NCBI RefSeq assembly: GCF_963259705.1
Contig: NC_081842.1
Location: 62,818,787 to 62,882,786, forward strand
Reading direction: 5' to 3'
Length of the DNA stretch: 64,000 nt
From: Myotis daubentonii
Lineage: Eukaryota; Chordata; Mammalia; Chiroptera; Vespertilionidae
Part shown: positions 11,984 through 23,866 of the stretch, in pieces
Layout of the letters: every line of letters starts with the position of its first letter
Position numbering within the stretch: position 1 is the first letter of the stretch
Translations under genes and position numbers: made by a program
Notes under the pieces: model-generated
Told to the model about the DNA's origin: nothing
Seen by the model: the letters and a program-made list of their open reading frames with translations, nothing else
Databases searched by the model: none

Positions 11984-12175
11984 AGTTCAAATCCCTGTTC
12001 TATCATTTACTAATGATATGAACCTGGAAAATGCCTTAATCATTCTTATCATGGTTTTTTTTTCCAGTCTTTAAAATGGGAATAAATATAGTATTTAAAT
12101 CAAATATTTTAAATGCTTACAACAGTGTTTGGCACTTAGAGAGTGCTCAATAAATCAATAAATATTAGCTATTGT
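11984..12175 (+). mobile_element. MIR SINE, plus strand
   Basis: Forward MIR order: 'gttcaaatccctgttctatc', 'tttaaaatgggaataa', 'acagtgtttggcacttagag' and 'tgctcaataaatcaataaat'. It lies head-to-head with the preceding minus-strand MIR. Confidence 0.8.
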
Positions 12176-13399
12176 TAATCATATTTAAAGAGTATGTCCA
12201 TAGTATACATAATTAAACTACCTTTCTCACCAGTAGAGACATTTCTTCAATATTCAATTAATCACATCTTACAACTCCCTGCACATATGCACCGGCAGTG
12301 ACTGTTCCCAGGAGAGCCAGTGTTGGGAGGCACATGTGGACATTTCAAATGTTAGATCCTGCAAGGTCAGTGTGTCCCAGGAGAAGGCCAGCTGCCAGGA
12401 GACCTTGCAGGGTAGCATTTCTAGGGTGAATTCATCGCAGCTGGAGTTCAGACCTCAGCGATGCGGGTCCCAGCATTAGGTCTGCCCAGACCTGATTATT
12501 CAGGGGGGATGACTTGTACCAACTAACAAAAGCCTGAAGCATATAAATTAGAAGGCCACTGTATTAATTTACAATGAAAAATATTACTGCTAACTGGACT
12601 GAACATTTGCATCAGTCTGCCCAGTGAATGCCTGCCCTGTAGGCAAGCTACACAGGGAGCCACATTAACAGAAGGTTGCTTGGTGAGTGAGATGCTTGTT
12701 TCAAATGCTTAGTCTCATCAGGCTCTAATGGCAGCCTGCATCCATCTCCATCTACCTGCCAGAAAGAACAGATATTCCAAGCAGCTTGACAATGCCAGGA
12801 TGGCCCTTTCCTGGACAGGAGCAGAATGTGCTTCTGTGAATTTCCTTTATTTTTTTGGTGGTCCAATGGCTGACTAATCCCAGCCTCAGATTTTTTTTTT
12901 CTTTAGACATGTAAATTGTCACAGGAAGGTTGGTGTGGTCCGGAAGCCATCTTACCTATTAATAGTAATCTTTGCTGGTTTAATAGTTTAACTTTTAGAG
13001 GGCATCTTCATTGCGGGTTGTTCCAAATTCTCCTGGGTTCTTCATGTTCCATGTTCACAGTGCATATTCTACTGTCACCGCAGCCTCACCTGTCTCCAGT
13101 TATCTGTAGTTTTCTCATCATTCATGTAAATCAATACTAACCGACCTCCTGCTAACTACCATAACCCACCCAGAGCCTGTACTTTAGCTGTTTTAACTGT
13201 CAATGTTACCAAAATGTAGTCCCATAAGTTGTTTCTAGCCTACTTAAATATATTTTTTAAAATGGTTGGTAATTAATTAATATATACTGTAAAGACTCTA
13301 TACTTCAATAATGATAACACCTTTATGGAATTATTCAAGTTAATTTTGATACCTTATTAAGCATCATGATGTTAGTAGGATCCTATTACCTCTCAAAGT
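12176..13399. other. Non-coding; candidate conserved block 12290-12880
   Basis: The part from about 12290 to 12880 is repeat-free with balanced composition and includes a near-octamer 'atttgcatc' around 12605. No coding frame spans it. The remainder to 13399 is AT-rich with nothing recognised. Confidence 0.35.
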
Positions 13400-13690
13400 T
13401 TTTGACCTTCCCTTTGCTTCCTGTGGCATCCAGATTAGAACTAAATGTCCTGGAATGGGCAAGAAGAACCTCCGTGATCTTGCCTTTGGCCACCTTTCTG
13501 AATAAACTTCCTCCCTCTCTTCTCCCTCTCGAATAGTTCTCCAGACTCCTTAATGCTGGAGTTTACAGCCAAGTGTACAGCCGCATGAGATTCTTTGACC
13601 TTACTGTTCTCTGCCTGGAGGGTTCTCCCACTAAACATTTGCATCTGGTCCATTCTTCCATTCATTTAATTCTGTAATGATTTTGGTGAT
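13400..13690 (+). mobile_element. L2 LINE fragment
   Basis: The stretch around 'ggcaagaagaacctccgtga', 'ctccagactccttaatgctg' and 'ttactgttctctgcctggag' has the order and texture of the L2 3' region in sense orientation (the pyrimidine-rich segment ending '...tgttctctgcctgga...'). Diverged. Limits are approximate. Confidence 0.6.
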
Positions 13691-16071
13691 CATTAGACTT
13701 TATTATTCATGTTGTGCCAATCATCCAAGCTTGCCTAGAATGATGTATAGGTGCTGATGTTGCCATTACTATGATGCTTTATCAGGGCATATAAGAGGAA
13801 GCCAGAATAATGATCAGACCCGCCTACAAGGTCACCCAAGTGTGGGCATCCTTATCTTTGTCACTGTCAAGCAGCTTCCACTGTTCTTATTTAATTCCAT
13901 CTCTCTTCCGCCCCCCTCCTTTTTTGCATCTGGCTTAACTTTATACTTTCTCATCATGACTCCATCCTTCAGTTGTTATCATTCTGCTCTGCATTAGTTC
14001 CCATGAATGATAAGATGGTGAGGAGGCACTTCAAATAGCTAACCATTATTGTACTCCCGTCTCTCAGACTCCAGCAGCTGAAGTCCTACTCGTCCCTTCA
14101 GGTCCTCCTGCTATCAGCTCTCTTATCACTAGTCTCCCCAACTTCCACTGTGAGGGGAACCTGCAGTTCTGGCTCTGAACTGACTGTGGGAGGCTACTTT
14201 GTAATGTTCCATCAAGTGTCACAATATACATGAGTGGGGCCATCAAATCACAATGTCTTTTTCAAACCAATTCTTATTTCTCGATTTTTTCCTACTATTT
14301 TCCACCTTTCTCTCAGTAATGTTAAAGTTGAGATCATCATCTAGAAAGCTTGAAACTTCCAGCTTTCATTTTTCTTTCCTTTCCAGGGCAAAATAGTTAT
14401 TTTGAATTCTATTGACATATACATGGTATATTTGTTAATATGCTGGGAGGATCTAGTCCAATGTGGTTTTTATGGGGGAAATTAATTCTAAGAGTACTTT
14501 TAAATATAAACTCTTTTTTGATGGTGGTGGGGATTTGTAGGCTTACTAAAACTCCAGCAGATCAATTCACAGATCTTTAACTCAGGACAATTTTACTCTT
14601 TAGACCTGTCTCTTCTGAGTGGCATGACATTTTGCTAGGCAGCAGGCAATAAAAGATATACTCATCCTTCAGATTCACTCATCCAGGAATACCCAAGGTG
14701 TGCTGCTGGGATGTCTGTGAGCAGGTTCACAGATGCTGCCTAGGATAGGACACAGCATTAAATGCAAAACGGAGATGTTTAAAAGCCTTAAAAATGTCAT
14801 GAGCTGAGAGAAATGTGAACTCTGTTTTAAAGAATCATGTTTATAAATGCAGTGGGACCTAAGAAGTAGAAAAAAAAACAAAACCCTCCAAGTTTATTCT
14901 GCAGCCCTTTGTCCATAAAAATGTGCTTGTTGGAGATAGCTACCCTCAACCCCCATGTATGTGTTCCTTAGAATTTTTTAGTGAACCGAGGAAGATGGGT
15001 GTGTGGCTTTGTTATTCTATGGGCCATGAGCAGGCTGTGGGAGTGCTCTGTGCTTTGTGACTGTTGCTCTTATCTGGACAGTCTTTTCTGTTACTGTTCG
15101 GCCTCTTTCCTTGGGCTGCATGCTGTACTTATAGAAAAAGACATTTTCCCTGAGATTGAGTTAAACAAACCCATTCTATTTGTTGCTGCTGTGGCTTCCC
15201 AACATGTGACATGATTGAGGTTATGTTTTACTATGTCACTATACTGTTTCCATCCTCTGACCCTGTCTACACTCAATCTGCCACACAGCTGCCATCCATC
15301 CTTTATGTGTGTCCAGATGAGTGGGGCTGTGTTGTGGCAGGAATTACTTCTGTGCCAGTCGACTCTCTAGGACTTCATTGTGTGATCCTGCCTTGCCTTC
15401 CCCTGTGCTGTCTGGGATGATCTAAGTTGGACTCTCAGACTGAGAAGTTGATTAAGTAAAGGGTATGATTTGAGAATGACAGGAAATCTTTCCCTCCCTC
15501 AGTCATTTCTACCCAAGCATCAATGTGCCTGAGATTACATTTCCAGAGCATTTTCTCTTCATGGTAACCTTGTCCACTCTCCCCTCAGAAAGGGTTGAAC
15601 ATTAATGCACTAATATGTTAGAGTGGGTGATTCTATTATTATGATCTGGAAAGATCTGTGCCTCAATTCTGGGATCTAAAGAGAGCACTTAATTATGGGG
15701 AATGATTTCCTCATAGATTTTAGGTGGCAGAAATTTTCCTAATTATGCTACACCTTACTAAATCAGGCAACAATCCAACGAAGATGGCAGAACACTTTCA
15801 TAGGATCTTAGCAGATGATAGCAATAACCTGTCCATTTTGTACTTAGTGAAGAAGACACGACTGCTGTAGCAAGTCCTATCTGTTTGTTTTCAAACAGGG
15901 TGGGGAAGGATAGAGCAGCTTAAGTTTCTGTATGTTTTCTCAATATCTGGAATCCAGAGGAAATAAAAAAAGTTAGAGCATGTCCAATTAAAGTAGAAAC
16001 ATTTAGTGTGGGTTTTTCACTGTTTTTCATTATTGACAATATCTTGGCCAGAGTCCACAGTACCCATGTAA
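13691..16071. other. Non-coding sequence, nothing recognised
   Basis: No gene, RNA or nameable repeat is seen. Short frames of 60-80 codons overlap on both strands. Composition is moderately AT-rich with few CpGs. Confidence 0.5.
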
Positions 16072-16268
16072 TAAAAATAATACAACATTTATTGACCAAT
16101 TACTTTATGCCAGTAGGTTCATTACATATATTGTTTTATGATATCCCTGAGAGCCTTATGATATAAATAATATCATTACCCAAATTTTACACACATTAGT
16201 TAAATTAAGTAATTTGCCCAAAGTCTTATATGTAAAGGTTGGCTTGAATTCAAGTCTGTCTAACTCCA
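16072..16268 (-). mobile_element. MIR SINE, minus strand
   Basis: Reversed MIR: 'acaacatttattgaccaatt', 'ctttatgccagtaggttcat', 'cattacccaaattttacaca', 'taagtaatttgcccaaagtc' and 'gaattcaagtctgtctaact'. One of the better-preserved MIR copies in the window. Confidence 0.85.
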
Positions 16269-16277
16269 AAACAATTT

Positions 16278-16304
16278 TTGAAAAAAATTGAACAATTTTT
16301 TCAA
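16278..16304. repeat. Short A/T inverted repeat
   Basis: TTGAAAAAAATTG (16278-16290) and CAATTTTTTCAA (16293-16304) form a near-perfect hairpin with a 2-base loop, just past the MIR end. Probably chance in A/T-rich DNA. Confidence 0.6.
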
Positions 16305-16909
16305 AGATCAGACTAAATTGTATCCTCAGCCTGTTTGGACTAAGGACATATTCTTATTAAATATAAGCAATGTGAGCACGTAGAAACATATCACACAGCT
16401 AGGTACAGCCAAAATATTTAAAACATAAACAATAACAAAACATAGGGCAAGTCAAAGATATTTATAGAAAAATTAATTTCCAAAATATAGATAAATAAAC
16501 AAACAGAAAACAGATACATAGCTGATACCAATTTTCTCTATTAGATTAGCTTTCAATGAAGAGCTAAGAAGTAAAAATTTCAATATTTCAATATAGCATG
16601 GTATTCTTAACTAAATATTTGGATTATGGAATCAACTATATAAACAATATGGCTAGAGAATCTTTTTCTTAGCAATTAAGTATTTGACATCATGGTTCTT
16701 AGTCTTGATTGTTCTGGGCTTAAGATATCCTTTGATTTAAGTCACCAGCCAGGCCAACCGAAGGTCATTTAACTCTTCAGTGTATCCTCCACCCAGCATT
16801 TAAAATTTTGTACTCTCAGAATCTCATGTTACTATCAAGTTCAATAAACTCCTTTAGAATACTTTCTGACACACATACACACCACCTGGTGTATTGTTTG
16901 TCCCTTGAT
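16305..16909. other. AT-rich non-coding sequence
   Basis: Nothing recognisable beyond A/T-rich single-copy-looking DNA. Confidence 0.5.
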
Positions 16910-17260
16910 TTAAAAAAAAAACTTCCCCAAAATGGAGATAACACATGCTTATTGCAGACAAATTGGAAATATAGAACTGTATGATAAGGAAAATGAATAC
17001 CTTGTACAAAGTTAAACACTGCTAACAGATCAGTGTATGACATTCTAGTATTTAAATGCATATTTTACTTAGCTGAAATCATATGGAAATATGATTTTGT
17101 TTTCTGACTTTCTTCTATGTTAACCTGATAACAAATCAGTTCCTATCTTTTTAAATCCCTTTACAAACAGCATTTTGATGGCTGCATAGTGGTATGTCTA
17201 GAAGTACTATAATTTTCTTAATACTTTATACCTTTGTTGTACATTAGTGAAGATACATCA
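16910..17260 (-). mobile_element. Old L1-like fragment, minus strand
   Basis: Segments such as 'acatgcttattgcagacaaa', 'aaatcatatggaaatatgat', 'aacagcattttgatggctgc' and 'gcatagtggtatgtctagaa' match, in order, the antisense of an old L1-class 3' region. Heavily diverged, so subfamily and limits are uncertain. Confidence 0.5.
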
Positions 17261-17294
17261 CATATGAATATACTGTGTTCAGCTACCAATTACT

Positions 17295-17353
<59 letters not shown>

Positions 17354-17354
17354 G
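17295..17354. repeat. (TG)n microsatellite
   Basis: An uninterrupted TG run of about 25 units, then a short TATG variant tail. Alternating purine-pyrimidine DNA of this length can adopt Z-form. Confidence 0.97.
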
Positions 17355-17519
17355 GTGCAAGATGTTGGTAGGAGGGGTTTGGGATGAAGGCAAATATGCC
17401 TTACCTGCCACTGCAATTTGTCTAGGATTTAAATTAACGCTTGTCTTATTTTCTACCCAGAAAACTGATACCAGGCTAGGAATCAGGGGAGGAATGGAAC
17501 CGAGAAATAGAGATTGAGG

Positions 17520-17589
17520 GGGGAAACAAAAGGGAGGGAGGGAAGGAAAGAGGGAGGGAGGGAGGGAGGGAGGGAGGGAGGGAGGGAGG

Positions 17590-17645
<56 letters not shown>
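17520..17645. repeat. (GGGA)n-(GA)n purine tract
   Basis: About 70 bp of GGGA/GGAA units leads into about 50 bp of pure GA. One strand is all purine for well over 100 bp. No SINE lies around it, unlike several other GA tracts in this window. Confidence 0.97.
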
Positions 17646-17648
<3 letters not shown>

Positions 17649-18097
17649 ATTTACTGAAATGGCCAGAGGGAATTAAGCATTCAGAATACCACATGTGAAC
17701 TAGCCATCTCCTTGCCTTGCTCAACTTTTATATACCAGCATGTGAATTTATGTGACATATTCTGTCTTCTGCTATGTGCAATTATAGCATTTCAGAAGCC
17801 AGCTTTATTTCCAGGAATTTGTACTATGTTACAAACCTCTAGAATTAGATTTCCTGCTGCCCTTTTACCTCCTCAGCTGCCTGGCGTCTCTATGATGGAG
17901 GCCCTGAGTATTGGCCTTATACCAGTCATGGTCCCCTGGGGCTGCACACAGCAGTACTCTGAAACTCCTACTCACTACCTCCTTCAATAAGACTGATGCT
18001 GAAAAGGCTGTGTTTCTGCTCTCAGCATTCATCACATTCCTTATAAATGAAACATGAACGTAATTCATATTTCTTCTAGGGAGAGAAGTTTTAGAGG
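17646..18097. other. Non-coding sequence
   Basis: Nothing recognised. The 92-codon plus-strand frame at 17712-17990 has no identifiable domain. Confidence 0.5.
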
Positions 18098-18232
18098 CTT
18101 CATTTATTCATTCATTCAACAAATATTTATTGGGTCCCTTCTGCCCTTAAACATACCATGGCAGGCACTGTGAGGGATACAGAGAAACACAAGCACAGTT
18201 CCTACCCTTAGGAGTTAATCTACCACCAAGTC
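18098..18232 (-). mobile_element. L2 LINE 3' end, minus strand
   Basis: Begins with 'ttcattcattcaacaaatat', the reverse of the L2 terminal repeats, then 'ttattgggtcccttctgccc', 'ggcaggcactgtgagggata' and 'cacagttcctacccttagga', matching the antisense L2 3' end. Confidence 0.8.
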
Positions 18233-18399
18233 CTTTTTATTTTATCTTTTCAACATATCCTATGCCCATCCACTTATGTTCATCCTAAATACAATAGTCT
18301 TAATCTAAGTAACAATAATCCTCTTCCTGGATTAATGTATTTTAAGAATTTGGTTAGATTATTTGTTATGCTTAAAGCATTCACTGCCAGGCCATATAT
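18233..18399. other. Non-coding gap between L2 pieces
   Basis: Nothing recognised. Confidence 0.4.
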
Positions 18400-18795
18400 C
18401 TAAATTATTACTACGACCTATTAAGCCCCAGCGGATCTGGACCCAGCAGTTCAGTCTCAGATAATATCTCTTGACTCAACACTTTAGCCATCTTGAATTT
18501 CTCTTTGTTCTTTGAATGTGCAGTGGTCTATCTATATACCAACTGCTATTCATTAAATTAGATATAGCTTCAACTAAGATTTCACTATCTGCTCATGTAC
18601 TTCTTCCCTCTCAAGACCATATTTGGGTCCCCTTCTTTGGGCCCATGTACTACCTTTTAACACCACTCATCATACCTCTTTATTGCTTACTGATGTACCT
18701 CTATTAAGTTAATAATCCCATGAGACAGGAACCATGTCTACCTCATCTTCTACTATGTTCTCATCACATAATATAATGTCCAGTGCATTATATTT
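18400..18795 (+). mobile_element. L2 LINE fragment, plus strand
   Basis: 'gcggatctggacccagc', 'ctctttgttctttgaatgtg', 'catgagacaggaaccatgtc' and 'taatgtccagtgcatt' follow the order of the sense L2 3' region. Diverged. Together with the minus-strand L2 end at 18.1 kb it may be a rearranged pair. Confidence 0.5.
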
Positions 18796-19589
18796 TTAGT
18801 TTAGAATATTTTAATTTAATTTTTGCATTAAGAATCCCATATTATCATTTAGGAGCCCTTGCAAACACCAATAATGCGTCATACACTATACATTCATATA
18901 TTTGATATAGATAGGTATGTAGGGAGTGTTATAGGTATCAGAGACACAACACACCACAATCAAGAAGTTAGATGCTCAAAACTGGAATTTCTAACGTTTT
19001 ATGTTTCTTGCCTTTTCCTGAATCTACCCACTCACCTACCCTACAAGTTCAAAATTATATACTTAAAGAGCCACCATATGAAAATTCAGTCATATGTTGT
19101 TTTAACTCTTATGAATGAACTTAGCACTTGGAAATCTACCTTCTGCCTAAAGGAATGGTCACTCATGGATTCCACAAACATCAATATGTAGATGATGTCC
19201 AGGTGTATAGCTTTAACCCTACCTTCTGTTCCATTGTTTGCTCTCTTAATTTCCAATTTCCCCGTGAAAATTTCTATCAAGTTATACACCAGGGTGTGGT
19301 ATGTTGTGTCTTTCTGAGAGGGGATAGAATAAGAAGTTGGGTGAGATTAAATCTGAATGGTTACAGCTTCAGTTGTATTTGCACTACTATATAAAGGTAT
19401 TGGTGGTGTTGCATAACTTTCACATATTAAATGAAATTTGAATAAATCATGTTGAGAAATGTGATCATAGACTAATGAGATATAGAGGAATAAGAGGTGA
19501 GAGAACAAGGGAATAGATATGGATCGAAATGAATAAAATAAAAGCTAGTAGTGTTCACTATTTGACATGTCACAAAATTTTAAACATAT
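18796..19589. other. Non-coding sequence, nothing recognised
   Basis: AT-rich. A 110-codon plus-strand frame (18859-19191) has no recognisable domain and overlaps opposite-strand frames. Confidence 0.5.
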
Positions 19590-19760
19590 ATTACTATAAT
19601 GATTTGGTATTATGGCACTATACTGTTTTCTCTTGTCCATGAAAAAAATCAAAGCCTATGAAGGTTTAATAACTTGCACAAGTTTACACATTGGGATATT
19701 GAAAGGCCGAGATATGATAGAAGCTGTGTGATTGGAGGATCTGAAGCCTTATGAACTCCA
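19590..19760 (-). mobile_element. MIR SINE, minus strand
   Basis: Reversed MIR landmarks 'ggtttaataacttgcacaag' and 'tttacacattgggatattga' followed by 'aggccgagatatgatag'. The outer parts are eroded. Confidence 0.65.
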
Positions 19761-21849
19761 CTGAATGGAAGGATTAAATGAGTTAAAGGAAGTGAGAGTT
19801 GGGGCAAGAATGAAGGTAAAGGAAAATGTGAACTTGCAGGTGTGAGACTCAGAAGAGAGTAAGCTAGAATGGTTTGGACAGTGTAGATGAGATAACTCCA
19901 TATGGTCATCAAATCCCATATTCTCAGAAAGTGTTTCCCACTTGCCAGCTGCCTTAACAGCTGGCACAGTTCAGTCCAAGGAAGCATTAATGGCAAATGG
20001 GCAGGAGAATTTCCCAGGTTGAAAACCAGAAACTCATTGCTGACATATCAGGTGTTCACGGAGGCCTTTTAGGATGCCTCTGGGCACCAACAGCTCCTTA
20101 CCTTCCCCTAATATATGAGGAACTGAAAATGTGTAGAAAAATAACATGGTATCTCTAAAGCTGTGAAGTCGTGTGTACAAAAGATGTCACAGCAGAAATA
20201 TTCTCAGCAGTCATGGCTGCAACCAGTGTGAGAAAACCTTGAAAGTCCACTTTCAATTTCCTCAGCCCATGTGCCTCCCTTAATCCATCCATGAACTACG
20301 CAAAAAATCCTGCCATGAAAAAACTACAGGAGGGAGGAAAGAGCAACCTTCCCTAGCCTCAAGTGACCTAATAACATGGAAAGTGCACTCACCCAATGGC
20401 CAATAAATCTCCCTGGCTAAAAGGATGAGCAACAAATGAATTTCTTGCTTGACAACACCACAGAGCAGAACCCTTTAATATGTGTGGAGCCATTTCTGAG
20501 GAACCTTCACCTTCCTTGACATGCCACTATTGGATGCTGGTGATCCATGTTGTCACTGGGCTGCATAAAGGCTGGTCTAGACTGGTTTTTAATTAAATCC
20601 CCCTAAAGGATGGTCAAATCGACCTGTCTTCACTGAAAAAGTACTTGTGATCCAGCGCCGTGAGAATACATACTATCCCATGGCCTTCCTTTCCCCCCAG
20701 AGTCTGTCTTATTGCATCGCTGAACAATCTCTCTCTCTCTCTCTCCCTGGCTTTTGAGCAGAAGCGTGATGGAAACAGAGAATGAAAACCCAGTGTAGTT
20801 TCCATAGCAACATTTTTAGAAAGAAAGAAATGAAAGAGGGAAAAATGTGGAACTCTACTACTATGAATTGGGTTCTGAACATCAGTGAATGAGTTGCCTG
20901 TTCTAAGCAGTCAGTGCTAAGGTTTGCTTATGTAAGAGCAATATAGTATCAGGATTCCTTTAATGCCAGATTCTTCCAGTAGGGGGTGGAAACATAAATA
21001 GCATGAGGCCAAATGAAGGAAAACAGCCACACATGTGCCTGCTCCCTCTGATCTTGGCCACACTGTTAATAGTAAAGTCTGTGAATATTTATTTTGATGT
21101 CCTGGTACCTTCACTTACTTTGGGGAAGATGGCATATAAAATGTTTGTTACCTTGCTTCAAAGAGCTTATTAACATAAAGAGCAAACAAATATTGAATAA
21201 AACTTTCCAAGCAAAGCAATGCACAACACAACAGTGAAGTGCAAGCTGAAAGCAAATACTCTGAGTGAATATAGATGAAAGAACTCAGCACTGAGTGGTG
21301 TTAATTTGGAAGCCTCCACAGAAAGGGCTTGTGGTCTTGTAAAAGGGACGGAACATGAACTTGAGGGTAACACAAAGCAGCGCCCTCTCCCCGCAAGGTG
21401 GAGTAGAACAGAACGCAAAATTCATAAACTTGCAGGTGAAATAGGTAAAGTGTTCCTGGGGCAGTAGGGTGAGCTTGGTTCTCCTACAATATTTTCTCTA
21501 TGAGAGATAAGAAAAAGGATTGGTAGGGATTGGTAGGAAGGCAGGTACATGTTTAGTAAAGAGGAGAGATGTTTTAATTTCATTTTAAAGGCCATGAAAA
21601 GTTCTAAGTTGTCACTGGGTCACTCAGGGGTCTTGTGTAAGAAGTGCTTAAGGAAAATGACATGGGGCAATGTACAAATTCCTTGGCTGGAGGATAGACA
21701 ATGCTAGAGACAGAGAGAAGAACCCAAAGTGAATTGCATATGCCTAGTCCTTTTGTACGGCAGGAGAATCTGGTCATTCTAATAATGGCAAGGTGGGCAT
21801 TAATTCAGTGTTCACTCTAAGATGGGCTTCACATGTGATGATAAAGCTT
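19761..21849. other. Non-coding sequence
   Basis: No gene or nameable repeat. A short (CT)n run sits near 20727-20745. Frames of 60-115 codons overlap at random. Composition is more balanced than in the flanking AT-rich regions. Confidence 0.5.
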
Positions 21850-22055
21850 GCCACCATTTAAGAGCTCATGGTGTAGCAGGCAATGCAATCAGCATGTTTC
21901 ATATATTATCACATTTAGAGTCTACAAAATAACCCACTGAGGTTTTATGATGCTGCCCATTTTATAACTAGGGAACTGAACAATCCAAGAGGTTAAATAC
22001 ACACAGCTGATGAGCATGGGACTGAGACTGGCATCAGGTACCAAAACTCATGGAC
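21850..22055 (-). mobile_element. MIR SINE, minus strand
   Basis: Reversed MIR order: 'accatttaagagctcatggt', 'tatattatcacatttagagt', 'cactgaggttttatgatgct', 'ccattttataactagggaac', 'aagaggttaaatacacacag'. Diverged. Confidence 0.7.
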
Positions 22056-22550
22056 CTTGGAGCTCACAGTGTGGTTCATATGTGTAATTGGTCATAAGAT
22101 AATGAGACAGAGAGATTGTCATGGCTTGATGTTAAATGGACAGAAGGTGAAGGAGAAATCTCCAAAGAAAAAGGACAATGGCAATGTCATTGGGAGTGAT
22201 GGAGATATTTGGAGGACAGGATTTTCATATGCCATTTTCAGTCTGGGAAGAAACTGTCCCTGCAATTTTCATTGATTACATTCTAATTAATAGCAGCAGG
22301 GGTAGATAAGCTTTCTATAGTTTGGAAATTTTCAGATTTTAGGTGGGGCTGGGAGCATTGAATTACTTTACTTCCTCCCAGGAAGAGGAAAAAAGTCAGC
22401 CCGAATGGGAACCACCAGCAGCGGTAGTTTGTCCTTTCCTCCAGCCTTCGGCAAAATGTCCTTTTCACTTTCTCTGCTCATCTTGCAGAGGTGAAGGTTT
22501 TTGGTTTAAGTTGTAATAGAAGTTGAACTAAGTGTTGAGTCCTAAAATCA
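22056..22550. other. Non-coding sequence
   Basis: Nothing recognised. Confidence 0.5.
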
Positions 22551-22802
22551 TTTTTTTTTTGTTATTCCTCACCTGAGGATATTTTCCCATTGATTTTTAG
22601 ATAGAGAGGGGCGGGGGGAGAGGCACAGAGAGAGAAACATCACTGTGAGAGAGACAAATCAATTGGTTGCCTCTCGCATACATCCCAACCATGGCCAGGA
22701 TGGAGCCTGCAACCAGGTACGTGCTCTTGGCAGGAATGGAGCCCAGAACACTTCAGTCATCAGGCCAACACTATCCACTGAGCCAAACCAGCTAGTGCTC
22801 AA
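22551..22802 (-). mobile_element. Ves-type SINE with target duplication
   Basis: Minus strand, flanked by TCCTAAAATC at 22540-22549 and 22803-22812. Begins with a T-run, 'gttattcctcacctgaggat' (the reverse of the extended tail seen again in the 52.2-kb copy), a GA-rich block, 'caattggttgcctctcgcat', then the reversed head 'gagccaaaccagctagtgct'. This longer-tailed subtype differs from the short form at 11.5 kb. Confidence 0.93.
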
Positions 22803-23189
22803 TCCTAAAATCTTAATATGCATGTCTACAATTTACCCAAGTCCCTATAAAAGAGCACATGAAGAAAGAAAGCATTTCATAATCCTTTGCATATTTTCCT
22901 CAATGCTTTTCCAAAATATAACCCTAGGGTCTAATAGCATACCTTCTGCTTTTCTACCTAATTTGCATGATAAATATTTTAAAGAACAAACTTTCCATTG
23001 ATGGGCAAGAACAGAAAAAAAAAAAAAGAAGATAGTGACTGTTTCCTGTCCACAGCAGGGGGATGTGGGTTGGGTTTAGTTTCATTCTGAACAGTGATAA
23101 GGAAGATGAACACTGAGATGCAACAATGCTGACTGTAGCAACTTCTCTGCCCCTGGAGGCAAAGCAGCAGCTTATTAGCAGGGGTTTAG
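22803..23189. other. Non-coding sequence
   Basis: Nothing recognised apart from a short A-run near 23017-23028. Confidence 0.5.
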
Positions 23190-23358
23190 AGTGGGGGTTC
23201 TGGAGGCAGACAGCTCAATTCAAGTCCTGGCTTCACTATTCCTAGTTCTGAGACTTGGGCAGTTACTTACTATACTTCAGCCTTTGTTCCTTCACCGGAA
23301 AAAAATGGGTATTAATAACAGCACCAACTTATACAGTAATTATAAGTAATGTTGCATA
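23190..23358 (+). mobile_element. MIR SINE, left part of split copy
   Basis: Forward MIR: 'gggggttctggaggcagaca', 'caattcaagtcctggcttca', 'gacttgggcagttacttact', 'cttcagcctttgttccttca'. The copy is interrupted at 23358 by a Helitron and resumes at 23606 with 'taaagtgtttaaaacagagt', which is the expected next MIR segment. Confidence 0.85.
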
Positions 23359-23605
23359 TCTATATATATAAAAGTCCACTGACCGAACGGCAGAAAGACT
23401 AGAACCACTGGTCAACCAATCGCTATGATGTGCACTGACCACCAAGGGGCAGACGCTCAATGAAGGAGCTGCCCCCCTAGTGGTCAGTGCATTCCCACAG
23501 TGGGAGCGCTGCTCGGCTGACTAGGATGAACGGTGCTCCCACAGTGGGCTGATCCCTGCAGGCCATGCCTCCACCAGTGCACGAATCTGTGCACCAGGCC
23601 TCTGG
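23359..23605 (+). mobile_element. HeliBat-type non-autonomous Helitron
   Basis: Starts with TC ('tctatatatataaaag') and ends with the hairpin 'gtgcacgaatctgtgcac' followed by 'caggcctctgg', a CTGG end. It lies between a host A and a host T with no duplication, as rolling-circle Helitrons do. It sits inside a MIR whose two halves rejoin exactly across it. It carries no Rep/helicase coding. An internal imperfect palindrome ('ctgaccaccaaggggcag' and 'cccctagtggtcag') resembles paired CTCF motifs but is imperfect in this copy. Confidence 0.93.
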
Positions 23606-23639
23606 TAAAGAGATAAAGTGTTTAAAACAGAGTCTACAC
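23606..23639 (+). mobile_element. MIR SINE, continuation
   Basis: Continues the MIR interrupted at 23358. It is interrupted again by a hAT element at 23640. The distal end may continue just after 23874 ('agactgctattattag'). Confidence 0.7.
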
Positions 23640-23866
23640 CAGGGGTGAGCAAACTTTTTGACTCGAGGGCCACAATGGGTTCTTAAACTGGACCGGAGGG
23701 CCGGAACAAAAGCATGGATGGAGTGTTTGTGTGAACTAATATAAATTCAAAGTAAACATCATTACATAAAAGGGTACGGTCTTTTTTTTTTTTTTTTTTT
23801 TTTTTTAGTTTTATTCATTTCAAACGGGCCGGATCCGGCCTGCGGGCTGTAGTTTGCCCACAGCTG
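23640..23866. mobile_element. Non-autonomous hAT transposon
   Basis: Terminal inverted repeats CAGGGGTGAGCAAAC and GTTTGCCCACAGCTG flank 227 bp. The 8-bp target duplication GTCTACAC (23632-23639) / GTCTAGAC (23867-23874) has one mismatch. The interior is non-coding, with GC-rich palindromic arms ('ggccggatccggcc') near the right end and a T-run of about 27 bases. It would have needed a hAT transposase acting in trans. Confidence 0.92.

Noticed and set aside
22645..23001. 118-codon plus-strand frame
   Set aside because: Half lies in the reversed Ves SINE. No coding signal beyond it.
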